The notes under the pieces are model-generated. The model saw only the letters and a program-made list of their open reading frames with translations. It made no database searches and had not been told where the DNA came from. Source: Pedobacter indicus (lineage in GTDB: Bacteria; Bacteroidota; Bacteroidia; Sphingobacteriales; Sphingobacteriaceae). Taken from it: a stretch of DNA of 64,000 bases. The DNA lies in NCBI RefSeq assembly GCF_003449035.1, contig NZ_QRGB01000001.1:2480001-2544000 (forward strand). The letters run 5' to 3'. Shown in pieces: positions 42,139 through 51,335 of the stretch. The translations under genes were made by a program, and so were the position numbers. Position 1 is the stretch's first letter, and each line of letters opens with the position of its first letter.

Positions 42139-42725
42139 TGAACGGTTTCTTTTGGAAAAATTTGTATTAATGATGGAACGAACAATCGGCAAAAGATCCA
42201 TAAGATGAGAAAGCCGGTGAAGATTGGGGTAGTAACCTAAAAAAGTAACTATCAAACCTAGACACGATTGTTCCAAAGCTTGGCTAAAAAGTGAAATACA
42301 TATTTCATAATTAACAGACGTTTGTTCGGCAGTTGCCAAAAATGATGATGCACGTGAGTTTCGTATATTTACGTAACGTTTATCAGTCTTGAGAATCTGT
42401 ATATCCACAGCATCGGGAAACTGTGATTTATCAACTACTTGCGATTGATCTGTTTGCAATAAGCTTTCTGACAAAGGTGTATAATACAATCTTGCACCGT
42501 ATCGCTTTATATGAGAAAAAACCGGTCACCCAACTTTATTTTTCTTTAAAATGCCCTCACCAAGTGGATTAACAAAGTAACTGGCACCGTGCTGTGGCGT
42601 AAGGTATTGATCTTATCCTGGATATTAAGCACATAAGGGTCATTGAGATTGCTAATCACCAACAAGTAATAATGCTTATGGGTAATGTCCCCGCCCGAAT
42701 GACCAAAGACACTCCCATCTTGGGG
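42139..42725 (-). pseudogene. Decayed nucleotidyltransferase-HEPN protein
   Basis: Three frames combine into one protein: VFGHSGGDITHKHYYLLVIS followed by NLNDPYVLNIQDKI and LRHSTVPVTLLIH (part of a MNT-like nucleotidyltransferase), a short KLGDRFF piece, then SHIKRYGARLYYTPLSESL and a HEPN-type helical domain (RNSRASSFLATAEQTSVNYE, ALEQSCLGLIVTFLGYYPNLHRLSHLMDLL). The pattern of a nucleotidyltransferase domain followed by HEPN with QAxEQxxLxLI...GYxPNxHxLxxL occurs in Bacteroidota proteins and toxin/defence pairs. At least two frameshifts are present, and the 3' end is lost at the IS remnant. The gene is dead here. Confidence 0.65.
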
Positions 42726-42778
42726 TGGTGTTGAGTAAGTGAGTTGATATCACTCGTATTTTCATTATTTTTGGGTGC

Positions 42779-43519
42779 ATGGCAACAACAAAGATCAATG
42801 ACGAATTAGAAACACTTTATCAGAGTTTTTATGACAACTCAATAAGCAGCATAAACGGTCGTAATCATTCAATTGATACATTTATAGACCGGCCTATAGA
42901 CAATCGCAGAGGTTTATCTCTAATAATCTGGCCTGATAAAGAAGTTCAGAAAAACATAGAAAAGTTCAATGGAGAGCTACGGGAAATTGACTCATCACAA
43001 TATTACCAACCGATTTCGGATCTACATGTGACCGTTCTGTCCATTATATCGTGTCAAGATGGATTTACGATTGATCAAAGAAATGTCGATAAGTATATCG
43101 AAGTTATATCAACAAGTCTTAAAGATATTCAAGATATACAAATTCGTTTCAAAGGAGTTACTACCACGAAGGAAGCAGTCATGATTCAAGGGTTTATACT
43201 CAACGATAATTTGCCAACTTTGAGAGATCGGCTTCGTGAAAATTTTAGAAGCTCTACTTTAATGCAAGATATCGATACTAGATACCTTACAAAAACCGCC
43301 CATATAACCTCAGTCCGTTTTCGGGATCGAATCAGAAATGCTGAAGAATTTGTAAAGACGATTGAAAAATATAAAGGTCTTGATTTTGGCATAACGAAAA
43401 CAACCGATATTGACCTCATATATACCGATTGGTATTGCCGGAAATCGAAGATTAAGTGGTTGAATAGGTTTGCTTTGGACGAAAGGGGTTATAGCAGGGA
43501 AGAAAACCATACATTATAA
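42779..43519 (+). CDS. 2H phosphoesterase-like protein
   Basis: 246 residues with the two H-x-T/S-x motifs of the 2H phosphoesterase superfamily: HVTV (His about 83, in SDLHVTVLSI) and HITS (His about 175, in KTAHITSVRF), separated by the usual distance. Family members (LigT, CPDases, mimics of AKAP7) hydrolyse or ligate 2',3'-cyclic phosphates in RNA or nucleotides; which one is not decidable. The N-terminal 40 residues are helical. It lies between decayed elements and the capsule operon and overlaps the last 31 bases of the convergent glycosyltransferase gene. Confidence 0.72.
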   Translation: MATTKINDELETLYQSFYDNSISSINGRNHSIDTFIDRPIDNRRGLSLIIWPDKEVQKNIEKFNGELREIDSSQYYQPISDLHVTVLSIISCQDGFTIDQRNVDKYIEVISTSLKDIQDIQIRFKGVTTTKEAVMIQGFILNDNLPTLRDRLRENFRSSTLMQDIDTRYLTKTAHITSVRFRDRIRNAEEFVKTIEKYKGLDFGITKTTDIDLIYTDWYCRKSKIKWLNRFALDERGYSREENHTL

Positions 43520-44565
43520 TCAAAATCGTCCATTTCTTCCATATCAAAATCCATATTCATAGCTTGTAAAATTCCTTCAACCAAAGAATTTACATTAGCT
43601 TTCTTTGCAATGTATCCGTTAGAGCCTGGATTAATAATTCCTTGAAAATCTACGCAGTCAGTTACTACACACGGCACTTTTAAACTCAATGCTTCAAGAA
43701 CAACATTAGGAAATCCTTCCTTCAGTGAGGATAAAACAAAGACATCTGCGTGCTTCATATAAGGATACGGATTAGGAGTGTAACCCTCAAGGAAAATATT
43801 ATCTTCAAGTTTCAAATCTTCTATCATTGCCTTAAGAAACTTATCATAGCCACTATCTTTAATTAGGTTTTCTCCTACGATATACAATCGAACCTCTTGA
43901 CGATGTTTGTAAACAATTTCCCTCATTGCTTTAATCAAAAACTCAAAACCTTTAGTCGCCCATAAACTACCTACAGCAACTAATGTTGTGCCGTTATATG
44001 GCTTATAGGGGTTATATTTGTTTGCTAACTGAATTATTTGATCACGATTGACAATATTTTGAATAACATCAACTTTCCCTTTTGATATTGGATAATATTC
44101 TGAAATTTCATCATGCATTTCAGAGCTCTGGGCAATAATCTTATTAGCTGATTTGACTGAAAAGCTTTTACTATTTTTCGTTACCGGCAATCCCAACATT
44201 GAGGAGATAGTATAAGAAGGCATGGTGTTAAAACGAAGTACGCTAATAAATCTCCTGAAAGAAAATAATTTATAGATACCAACAACAAAATTGAGATCGA
44301 TAAAAGAGGTGAAGGTTATATCTGGACGAACTAATCGGATTGTTTTTACGATGTAATAAAACTTCCAAAAGGGTGTGTGCGATCCGATTTCAATGACGTT
44401 AACGCTGTTATTCAGAAACTCCTTGAAATCGCTCTGCCCTTTTGAGCAGATTAACAATGTTAAATCGAATCGGCTAGTATCCAGCGAATTTAAGATGTTT
44501 AGCGTATTCTTCGCCTCCCCTCCTTTTCTGAACGAAGGTAAAAGAAATAAAATTTTTAATTTCAT
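43489..44565 (-). CDS. Glycosyltransferase, GT4-like
   Basis: 358 residues with two Rossmann halves (GT-B). MKLKILFLLPSFRKGGEAKN is the N-terminal nucleotide-sugar loop with the GG motif; the second half has VAVGSLWATKGFEFLIKAMR and the EX7E donor motif region VLSSLKEGFPNVVLEALSLKVPCVVTD. It adds a sugar to the lipid-linked repeat unit on the cytoplasmic side of the inner membrane. It is the promoter-distal gene of the polysaccharide operon. Its last residues (DFDMEEMDDFDYNVWFSSLL) are unusual, and the C-terminal 30 positions seem shortened, overlapping the convergent 2H gene. Sugar specificity unknown. Confidence 0.85.
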   Translation of the reverse strand: MKLKILFLLPSFRKGGEAKNTLNILNSLDTSRFDLTLLICSKGQSDFKEFLNNSVNVIEIGSHTPFWKFYYIVKTIRLVRPDITFTSFIDLNFVVGIYKLFSFRRFISVLRFNTMPSYTISSMLGLPVTKNSKSFSVKSANKIIAQSSEMHDEISEYYPISKGKVDVIQNIVNRDQIIQLANKYNPYKPYNGTTLVAVGSLWATKGFEFLIKAMREIVYKHRQEVRLYIVGENLIKDSGYDKFLKAMIEDLKLEDNIFLEGYTPNPYPYMKHADVFVLSSLKEGFPNVVLEALSLKVPCVVTDCVDFQGIINPGSNGYIAKKANVNSLVEGILQAMNMDFDMEEMDDFDYNVWFSSLL

Positions 44566-44583
44566 AGCGAAGACAACCTTACC

Positions 44584-45525
44584 CTACGGCAAAGACTTCA
44601 TCAATCTAAACTTCAGCATATACACCGCTGCGAGCGGCAATGTACTAATCAAGAACACCGCCAACCAATGCATATTAGAACCAATAATAAAGCAAATAAT
44701 CAGAGCTTGCACAATTGCGTAAATTGTTGACACTACTAAGTGAGGCACTTTTCTCTCATTGGCTAAAATTTGATAAAAATGAAGTCTATGAGCGTCGAAG
44801 ATATTTTGACGTAATGCCAATCGGTGTATAATCGTAAAGATGGAATCAATACCATATACGGTCAGGAATAAAATATAGATAGGGTTCCCGGATTCCAATA
44901 TCAAGCGTAGCATCAAGAACATAACCCAAAATGCCATAGTTACGCTACCTACATCACCAGCGAAACATTTGGCTTTCTTTCTGAAATTGAAAAAAAGGAA
45001 TACCACACATGATATCATGGGTAACCAGATAAGGTCACGCTCAACAAAGTTAAACACATTAATATTGACGTATTGTAGACCGCCAAGCACAACCAGACTG
45101 TAGAGCCCTGTAATACCATTGATGCCGTCCATAAAGTTATAGGCATTAATAATCCCAATCACCAGGATATAAAGTGCGATAATACCCCACCATGGGATAA
45201 TTGTAAACACCGGCAGGAACTGAAACATCATTGACACAGCCGCCAAATGAAATAGAATCCGAATTTTACTAGAAAGCGTAATACGGTCATCAAGGAAAGA
45301 GATAATTCCAATTACCGCTGCGCCAGCCACTGGTAGCAGATAACTCGGATACATGATCCCGGCAATGATAATCGAAACTAAAAAGATTATACCGCCTCCG
45401 CGAATAGTAATCGTAGAATGCGAACTACGCTCATTAGGTTTGTCAATGATATTAAACTTGTCCGCTATTTTGAAATAGACGAACATGAGGGCGAAAAGCG
45501 TAATTATTAAGAAAATATATGTCAT
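44584..45525 (-). CDS. Initiating glycosyl-1-phosphate transferase, WecA/WbpL-like
   Basis: 313 residues with about nine transmembrane helices, matching WbpL/WecA of GT family 4. Family motifs are intact: SFLDDR (DD), YNFMDGINGITG and CFAGDVGSVTMAF, plus AHRLHFYQI near the end. It transfers a HexNAc-1-P (in WbpL, FucNAc/QuiNAc or GlcNAc) to undecaprenyl phosphate, starting repeat-unit synthesis. It sits 17 bases after the UDP-glucose dehydrogenase-like gene. A damaged homologue lies at 15850-16761, and a third family member at 99-1286. Confidence 0.9.
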   Translation of the reverse strand: MTYIFLIITLFALMFVYFKIADKFNIIDKPNERSSHSTITIRGGGIIFLVSIIIAGIMYPSYLLPVAGAAVIGIISFLDDRITLSSKIRILFHLAAVSMMFQFLPVFTIIPWWGIIALYILVIGIINAYNFMDGINGITGLYSLVVLGGLQYVNINVFNFVERDLIWLPMISCVVFLFFNFRKKAKCFAGDVGSVTMAFWVMFLMLRLILESGNPIYILFLTVYGIDSIFTIIHRLALRQNIFDAHRLHFYQILANERKVPHLVVSTIYAIVQALIICFIIGSNMHWLAVFLISTLPLAAVYMLKFRLMKSLP

Positions 45526-45542
45526 TGAACAGTAGGTATTAA

Positions 45543-46934
45543 CTAACTCCCAACACCACTAATCATAAATCCGATCTCTCTTAGTTTATCTTTGTCTAAA
45601 ATATTACGTCCATCAAAGATATGAGCTGGCTTCAACATATTGTCATAAATTTTTTGCCAATCATATTCCTTGAACTCATCCCACTCTGTTAAAATAGCTA
45701 TCGCATGAGCATCTTTACAAGCTTCATAAGGATCAGATTCTATTTGAAGAAGCTTTTTGTTCTCTTCACTACTTCGTGTAGCTAAATAATCCAGATCATT
45801 ATAAATTTGTTGCTCAGTTACCTTTGGATCGTAAACAGAGATCTCAGCTTGTTCAAACAAAAGGTGATCGGCAACATAGATCGCTGCAGATTCACGTGTA
45901 TCATTCGTGTCTTTTTTAAAAGCCCAGCCAAGGAAAGCAATCTTCTTACCATTAACCGTATTATAAAGATTACGAATAATCTTATCCGCAAAACGACGCT
46001 TCTGATGATCATTCATTAAAATTACTTGCTCCCAGTAATCTGCTACTTCCATCAAACCATAAGTTCGTGCTATATAAACAAGATTTAAAATATCTTTTTG
46101 AAAACATGAACCGCCAAAACCTACTGATGCTTTTAAGAACTTCGGCCCGATACGACTGTCCGTACCAATCGCTCTTGCAACTTCGTTAACATCAGCTTCC
46201 GTGAATTCACATAACTCAGAAAGTGCATTGATGGAAGACACTCGTTGAGCTAAGAAAGCGTTTGCTGTAAGCTTCGACAACTCTGAGGACCAAATGTTAG
46301 TTGTTAGAATTTTTTCTTTCGGTACCCATCTTGCATAAACGTCAACAAGAGCCTGAATAGCTTGCTTGCCATCTTCGGTTTGCTCTCCCCCAATCAAGAC
46401 GCGATCCGGGTTTAGTAAATCCTTAACAGCTGTTCCTTCAGCAAGGAATTCGGGATTTGAAAGAATATGAAATTTAACGCCACTTCCCGTATGCTTAAGA
46501 ATGTCTTTTAGAGTGCTCGCTGTGCGGACGGGCAACGTTGATTTCTCAACCACAATTTTATCAGATTGGCTAACTTTAGCAATTTGTCTTGCACAAAGTT
46601 CTATCCACTTTAAATCTGCTGCTTGCCCCTTACCTTTACCATAAGTTTTTGTTGGGGTATTTACAGAGATAAATATTGTATCAGCTTCTTCAATTGCTTT
46701 TTCAACATCCGTTGAAAAGAATAAGTTACGATTTCTTGCATCAGCGACCACATCTGTAAGACCAGGTTCATAAATAGGTATATTGTTAATGTCCTCGTCA
46801 TTCCAAGCAGCTATTCGTTGCTGGTTTAAATCAACAACAGTGACCTGAATATCTGGACATTGCTTTGCAATCACCGACATTGTTGGTCCACCTACATAAC
46901 CAGCACCTATACAACAGATTTTATTAACTTTCAT
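45543..46934 (-). CDS. UDP-glucose 6-dehydrogenase
   Basis: 463 residues close to the eukaryote-like UDP-glucose dehydrogenase clade. The N-terminal Rossmann motif is [17 protein letters not shown]; the active-site region [17 protein letters not shown] and the catalytic cysteine motif [18 protein letters not shown] (about 266-283) are present, as is the C-terminal [16 protein letters not shown] block. It oxidises UDP-glucose to UDP-glucuronic acid with two NAD+. This indicates an acidic sugar in the polymer. It is co-directional with the epimerase gene 12 bases upstream. Confidence 0.93.
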   Translation of the reverse strand: MKVNKICCIGAGYVGGPTMSVIAKQCPDIQVTVVDLNQQRIAAWNDEDINNIPIYEPGLTDVVADARNRNLFFSTDVEKAIEEADTIFISVNTPTKTYGKGKGQAADLKWIELCARQIAKVSQSDKIVVEKSTLPVRTASTLKDILKHTGSGVKFHILSNPEFLAEGTAVKDLLNPDRVLIGGEQTEDGKQAIQALVDVYARWVPKEKILTTNIWSSELSKLTANAFLAQRVSSINALSELCEFTEADVNEVARAIGTDSRIGPKFLKASVGFGGSCFQKDILNLVYIARTYGLMEVADYWEQVILMNDHQKRRFADKIIRNLYNTVNGKKIAFLGWAFKKDTNDTRESAAIYVADHLLFEQAEISVYDPKVTEQQIYNDLDYLATRSSEENKKLLQIESDPYEACKDAHAIAILTEWDEFKEYDWQKIYDNMLKPAHIFDGRNILDKDKLREIGFMISGVGS

Positions 46935-46946
46935 TATGATTGTATT

Positions 46947-47861
46947 TTAAATATTAATATCAGTTTTTATTTTTTCCAACACATTGGAAGGTCTCCATCC
47001 AATTTCTTTCCTAGCTTTGCTATCGTCAAAAGTTAGGGAAGACGTAATTTTACGTAATTTATCTGAACTAATAGGTGAGCGTGGTCCTAATAAGTCTCCT
47101 ATCTTCGCCAATACTCTAGCCAATAACATAGGTATTTTTGTCGGTAAAGGGCGATCAAGTGATTCAGAAATAGCTCGCTCTAATTCACCAAAAGAAGGAT
47201 TATAGCCATCTGTAAGATTAAATATTCCCCCTACTTCCGATAGCCTCGGTATTATCTTGACAATATCCTCTGCCCAAATTACACTCTTCTTTGAGTTCGC
47301 TTTACCTATACTGAAGTACCGGCCGGTATTTATACCATTGATCATAGCACCCAAGTTCCCAGGTGGGTTAGGTCCTGCAACAAGTGGCAACCTTAAGATA
47401 CTTAGTGTAATATTGTTCAAACTCGCCCATTTTTTTAAATATTCTTCTGCCATTATTTTACTTTTTGCATATGGAGAATCTCCTAAAAGAGCATGTTTTT
47501 CATTAACATTCTCGCCACTTTCTAATCCATATACCGAAACTGTACTCATAAATATAAACGAAGATGGTCTCACCTCTAACTTGTCGAGAAAAGAGGTCAA
47601 GTTTACGGTTCCCCAATAATTCACGTCAAAAAAGCGCTGTTGTTCCCATTTCGATTTTGGGACCGAATGAGCTTTACCTGCACTATGTATAATTATCTCT
47701 GGAAGAAAATCAATATTCAGCGTAATATTCTTGGAAATATCTATATATTCTTTAGAAAATTCTTGAAGATCTTTAATCTCAAATTCAGTAGAAAAAGCGC
47801 TTTTCAATATTTTTCCTAAGAATCCATTACTACCAGTAAATAAAATTTTAGTTTTCTCCAT
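46947..47861 (-). CDS. NAD-dependent epimerase/4-ketoreductase (WbpV-like)
   Basis: 304 residues of the extended SDR superfamily. FTGSNGFLGKIL (about 8-19) is the nucleotide-binding turn, and the catalytic region has STVSVYG and SPYAKSKIMAEEYL (YxxxK, about 132-136). Relatives such as WbpV/WcfU reduce a 4-keto nucleotide sugar (to UDP-QuiNAc) or epimerise at C4, and commonly stand beside a WbpL-like initiating transferase as here. It overlaps the upstream glycosyltransferase gene by 14 bases. The matching dehydratase is not in this window. Confidence 0.82.
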   Translation of the reverse strand: MEKTKILFTGSNGFLGKILKSAFSTEFEIKDLQEFSKEYIDISKNITLNIDFLPEIIIHSAGKAHSVPKSKWEQQRFFDVNYWGTVNLTSFLDKLEVRPSSFIFMSTVSVYGLESGENVNEKHALLGDSPYAKSKIMAEEYLKKWASLNNITLSILRLPLVAGPNPPGNLGAMINGINTGRYFSIGKANSKKSVIWAEDIVKIIPRLSEVGGIFNLTDGYNPSFGELERAISESLDRPLPTKIPMLLARVLAKIGDLLGPRSPISSDKLRKITSSLTFDDSKARKEIGWRPSNVLEKIKTDINI

Positions 47862-49047
47862 GAACCTTTTCCAATATTTTCAACATTTTATTTGCTAAAT
47901 AATCTTTATCAAAATATTGTTTAGCAATTGATAGGCTTTTTTCGCCCATTGAATTCGTTCTATCAGGATTATCCTTCATTTCAATAAGCGCATTCGCCAA
48001 TTGCTGCGGGTCATTCGGGTCTAAAGTTAAACCAATTTCATGCTCAGTTAAAAAGTCTTTCATCCATCCCTGTGTGTTTTGAATAACCGGAACACCCGCT
48101 GCAAGAGATTCAAAAAATTTGTTCGGAGAAGATGTATCTAAAACTGGTGTTCCCTTTAATGGAACTAAAGATACGAATGCGTTTTGAACATATCCTACTA
48201 AATCGCTCTTAGGCATAAGCCCAAGTCGTATGAAGTTATCTATACCTTCTTTACTTGCTAACGCTTCCAATTCTTCACGTTGCTGTCCTTCACCAATTAA
48301 TAGTATCTTGATATCATCCCGATTTGATTTCTTCAATAGTTTGGCAGCTTCGTATAACCAATAAGAATTATTAACCATTCCGATGTTACCTGTATATATC
48401 GCATAACTCTTAGAGGAAACTTGTCCGGAATCAAAAGAAACAGGCGTAGAAAAAAGCTTAATGTTAGCAGCATTCGTCACATCATCTACTTTCTGAAAAC
48501 CAAACCTTTTCTTAATATTTTGGGTCATTCCTGGAGATAAAGTAATAATATATGCTGAAGCGTTGTAGCAGACTTTCTCAAACCAGTAAGCTACCTTCGT
48601 CATTATAGAGTTATCTATAATCCCAAGTTCAATAGCCCCCTCTGGCCACAAGTCTCTTGTTTCAAATACAAGCTTTCTTCCTCTGATGTATCTAGCGATT
48701 AGTCCTGGTAACCCAACGGTTATTGGTCCAGAAGAGGCAATAACAATATCGGCTTTAAGTGTTAGCGCGTAATAGGATGAAAGAAAGCTATATTGAATAA
48801 AAGACCAAATACGTTTTAGAAAAGGTTGTTTATTGTCAATAGTAACATTTATTACCTTAACATGTATACCCTCGAAATATTGATCCTCAATTAGTTTCTT
48901 GGCCTCTAAATCCGACTTACTATAAACACTCGAAACAACGGTCACTTCGTGTCCTTTTTCTACCCAATCCTTTGCAAACTCGTAAACACGAGTCCCCCAG
49001 GAGCCCTTAGGTGTCGAAAAATATTGATAGAAATATATTATTTTCAT
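47848..49047 (-). CDS. GT4 glycosyltransferase, WbuB-like
   Basis: 399 residues. MKIIYFYQYFSTPKGSWGTR, then VYEFAKDWVEKGHEVTVVSS and KLVFETRDLWPEGAIELGII are typical of the WbuB group of GT4 enzymes (fucosamine transferases and relatives). The C-terminal Rossmann half has YTGNIGMVNNSYWLYEAAKL and the donor site FESLAAGVPVIQNTQGW with the E-x7-E-like spacing. It transfers a sugar onto the lipid-linked first residue at the inner membrane. WbuB-like, WbpL-like and epimerase genes in a row suggest an amino-deoxy sugar near the reducing end; that is inference. Confidence 0.87.
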   Translation of the reverse strand: MKIIYFYQYFSTPKGSWGTRVYEFAKDWVEKGHEVTVVSSVYSKSDLEAKKLIEDQYFEGIHVKVINVTIDNKQPFLKRIWSFIQYSFLSSYYALTLKADIVIASSGPITVGLPGLIARYIRGRKLVFETRDLWPEGAIELGIIDNSIMTKVAYWFEKVCYNASAYIITLSPGMTQNIKKRFGFQKVDDVTNAANIKLFSTPVSFDSGQVSSKSYAIYTGNIGMVNNSYWLYEAAKLLKKSNRDDIKILLIGEGQQREELEALASKEGIDNFIRLGLMPKSDLVGYVQNAFVSLVPLKGTPVLDTSSPNKFFESLAAGVPVIQNTQGWMKDFLTEHEIGLTLDPNDPQQLANALIEMKDNPDRTNSMGEKSLSIAKQYFDKDYLANKMLKILEKVHGEN

Positions 49048-49063
49048 TAATATATGAATTTAG

Positions 49064-50197
49064 CTAATTCTCATTTGTCGTACTGATCGTTTTTTGAAAA
49101 ATATCAATATATCGAAATGCAATATTTTTCCACGAAAAAACTCCAAAATCGATTTTTAAAAGATCATATGAATCATAATTATCCAGAATACGTTGGATAG
49201 CGTTCTCAATTGAAGTAATAGAAAAGGGATCGCACGACTCTCCCACTCCATCTATCATTTTATCTACACTTTCGTTGACCGCATAAATGATAGGTAAGCC
49301 TTGAGAAAGAGCTTCAATATAAACCAAGCCAAATGTCTCTCTGTAAGACGGCATCGCAAATACATGATTTTCTCTTAGCTTTTTTATTAAATCCATTTGA
49401 TTGTCAATAGATCCAAAATATCTAATTATCGTTGGATATTTCTTGGAATAATCAACTACATCATTTTCTAAACCACCGCCTTTTCCATATATATTTAACT
49501 GTATATTTTTTCCCTTATTTGAAATTTTAACAACGGAGTCCATTAATCGCATCACATTTTTACGCCGGATCAAACTTCCAACATAAATAATTTTCCAAGG
49601 TTTAATATTATTTTTCTTTTGTTCTAAATTAGCCAGAAACTCCTTCGAAATTCCGTTATATATTATTTTACTTTTTTGTTCTATTTGCAGTCGGTGCTGA
49701 TTATTAATCCTTTTAAAGAATTTAAATTTCAAAGAATCACTAATAAATATCACATATTTAGCATGATTTAGGATATCCAAACACAGGTTATTTAAATCAG
49801 GTCTAAATCTCATAAACACATCAATGTCAGTGCTTCGAACAGCAACAATATATGGTATTCCGGTTTTTTTATGAATATCCAATGCTATCGATCCGTCACT
49901 AAATAACGTTGTTGCAAATATAGCGTCTACTCGAGTCGTATTGACTTGTTCATAAAAGCTCTTTAGCAACATTTTTATTTTCAACCGAAAAAAAAACCTG
50001 TGGTAAAGCTTTATTTGCTTTGAAAAAACAACAAAAGAGTCTTTAGCTTGAAAAGTTACTCTATTTCTGGCAATGTCTTGCCCTTTTCGAAACGGAACGA
50101 AAACTACTTGTGAAACATCATAACTATCAATTTCCTCATAAAGACTTTTATGAACCTTAGAGCCCAAATAATCGTTACAAATATGCAGTATCTTCAT
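49064..50197 (-). CDS. Glycosyltransferase, GT4-like
   Basis: 377 residues, GT-B fold. The acceptor half begins MKILHICNDYLGSKVHKSLY and includes PYIVAVRSTDIDVF; the donor half has KIIYVGSLIRRKNVMRLMDS and VFAMPSYRETFGLVYIEALS (E-x7-E donor motif). It resembles Bacteroidota transferases near UDP-GlcNAc 2-epimerase genes, suggesting a ManNAc-related donor, though this is not provable. Another GT4 gene with the same acceptor pattern (IVTLRSIQRKD) lies at 51336-52520, so the pair probably add consecutive sugars. Confidence 0.87.
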   Translation of the reverse strand: MKILHICNDYLGSKVHKSLYEEIDSYDVSQVVFVPFRKGQDIARNRVTFQAKDSFVVFSKQIKLYHRFFFRLKIKMLLKSFYEQVNTTRVDAIFATTLFSDGSIALDIHKKTGIPYIVAVRSTDIDVFMRFRPDLNNLCLDILNHAKYVIFISDSLKFKFFKRINNQHRLQIEQKSKIIYNGISKEFLANLEQKKNNIKPWKIIYVGSLIRRKNVMRLMDSVVKISNKGKNIQLNIYGKGGGLENDVVDYSKKYPTIIRYFGSIDNQMDLIKKLRENHVFAMPSYRETFGLVYIEALSQGLPIIYAVNESVDKMIDGVGESCDPFSITSIENAIQRILDNYDSYDLLKIDFGVFSWKNIAFRYIDIFQKTISTTNEN

Positions 50198-50210
50198 AAT
50201 ACAAATACCC

Positions 50211-51305
50211 CTAATCGAAGTCCAAAATGGTCAAAATATCAACTATTCTCTCCGCAGTTTTACCATCCCATAATGGAATTACATCCCCCTTTTTCCACGT
50301 ACCTGCAAATAATTTTTCCATTGCCGGTTTGATAGCTTTTGGATCGGTACCCAACAGTTCATTTGTACCTAATGTGATTGTTTCAGGCCGTTCAGTATTA
50401 TCGCGTAGCGTCATACAAGGAACACCCATTACCGTAGTTTCTTCTGTGATACCACCTGAGTCAGTAACAACAGCTTTGGCACGTTCCACAAGATAATTGA
50501 ATTCCAAATAACTTAAGGGTTCAACCATATGTAGGCGAGGATGAGAAACACCAACATTTGACAGGATTTTGGCAGTACGTGGGTGAACAGGAAAAACTAA
50601 AGGAAGATTTTGTGAATTATTTACAATTTCATCCATCAATTCTTTCAACTTTTCTTCTTCGTCTACATTCGCAGGACGATGAAGAGTCATAACAAAATAC
50701 TCTTTTTCCTTTAGTTTCAATTTATCCCAAATTGCAGGTTTTTGAAAACGTGGTCGCTGCTCTAATAGGGTGTCGATCATTGTGTTTCCAACAAAGAAAA
50801 TGCGATCTTCTTCTACACCGGATCCTTTGAGGTTTTCATTCGCTATATCGGAAGTAGTAAAGAAATAATTAGTAACACTATCTGTTACCAAACGATTAAT
50901 CTCTTCTGGCATCGTCCAATCATCAGACCTGATACCAGCTTCAACGTGTGCAACTTTAGTATGCATCTTTTGTGCAGTGACTGCGCATGCCATTGTCGAT
51001 GTAACATCACCCACCACTATTACAAGGTCAGTCGGGTTCGCTTGCAATTCTTTTTCAAATCTGATCATTATCGCCGCAGTTTGTTCCGCTTGCGTACCAC
51101 CTCCAGCCTCTAAATTTGCATGGGGCTCTGGGATCTGTAATTGTTCAAAAAAATCACCAGACATCTTTTTATCATAGTGTTGTCCAGTGTGTATTAATCT
51201 GTAATCGATGTTATTACCTGATTTTTTTGACTTTTCAATGGCGTGTATAATAGGCGCAATTTTCATAAAATTGGGACGTGCACCTGCTATGATGGTAGTT
51301 TTCAT
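50211..51305 (-). CDS. wecB: UDP-N-acetylglucosamine 2-epimerase (non-hydrolysing)
   Basis: 364 residues, the usual length. Recognised regions are IAGARPNFMKIAPIIHA at the start, VVGDVTSTMACAVTAQKM, HVEAGIRSDDWTMPEEINRL (with the conserved acidic residues), VFPVHPRTAKIL and the UDP-binding VTDSGGITEETTVMGVPCMT near the C-terminus. It interconverts UDP-GlcNAc and UDP-ManNAc in the cytoplasm. The product could be incorporated directly or oxidised to ManNAcA by the dehydrogenase at 56444-57760. Confidence 0.95.
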   Translation of the reverse strand: MKTTIIAGARPNFMKIAPIIHAIEKSKKSGNNIDYRLIHTGQHYDKKMSGDFFEQLQIPEPHANLEAGGGTQAEQTAAIMIRFEKELQANPTDLVIVVGDVTSTMACAVTAQKMHTKVAHVEAGIRSDDWTMPEEINRLVTDSVTNYFFTTSDIANENLKGSGVEEDRIFFVGNTMIDTLLEQRPRFQKPAIWDKLKLKEKEYFVMTLHRPANVDEEEKLKELMDEIVNNSQNLPLVFPVHPRTAKILSNVGVSHPRLHMVEPLSYLEFNYLVERAKAVVTDSGGITEETTVMGVPCMTLRDNTERPETITLGTNELLGTDPKAIKPAMEKLFAGTWKKGDVIPLWDGKTAERIVDILTILDFD

Positions 51306-51335
51306 AAAAATTTCTATTATAAATATAAACTAAAA

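Noticed and set aside
42070-42489. A 139-residue minus-strand ORF as an independent gene
   Set aside because: It has only a TTG start, and its sequence is the HEPN part of a larger broken gene; I list it inside the pseudogene at 42139-42725. Its last part is antisense to the IS remnant.
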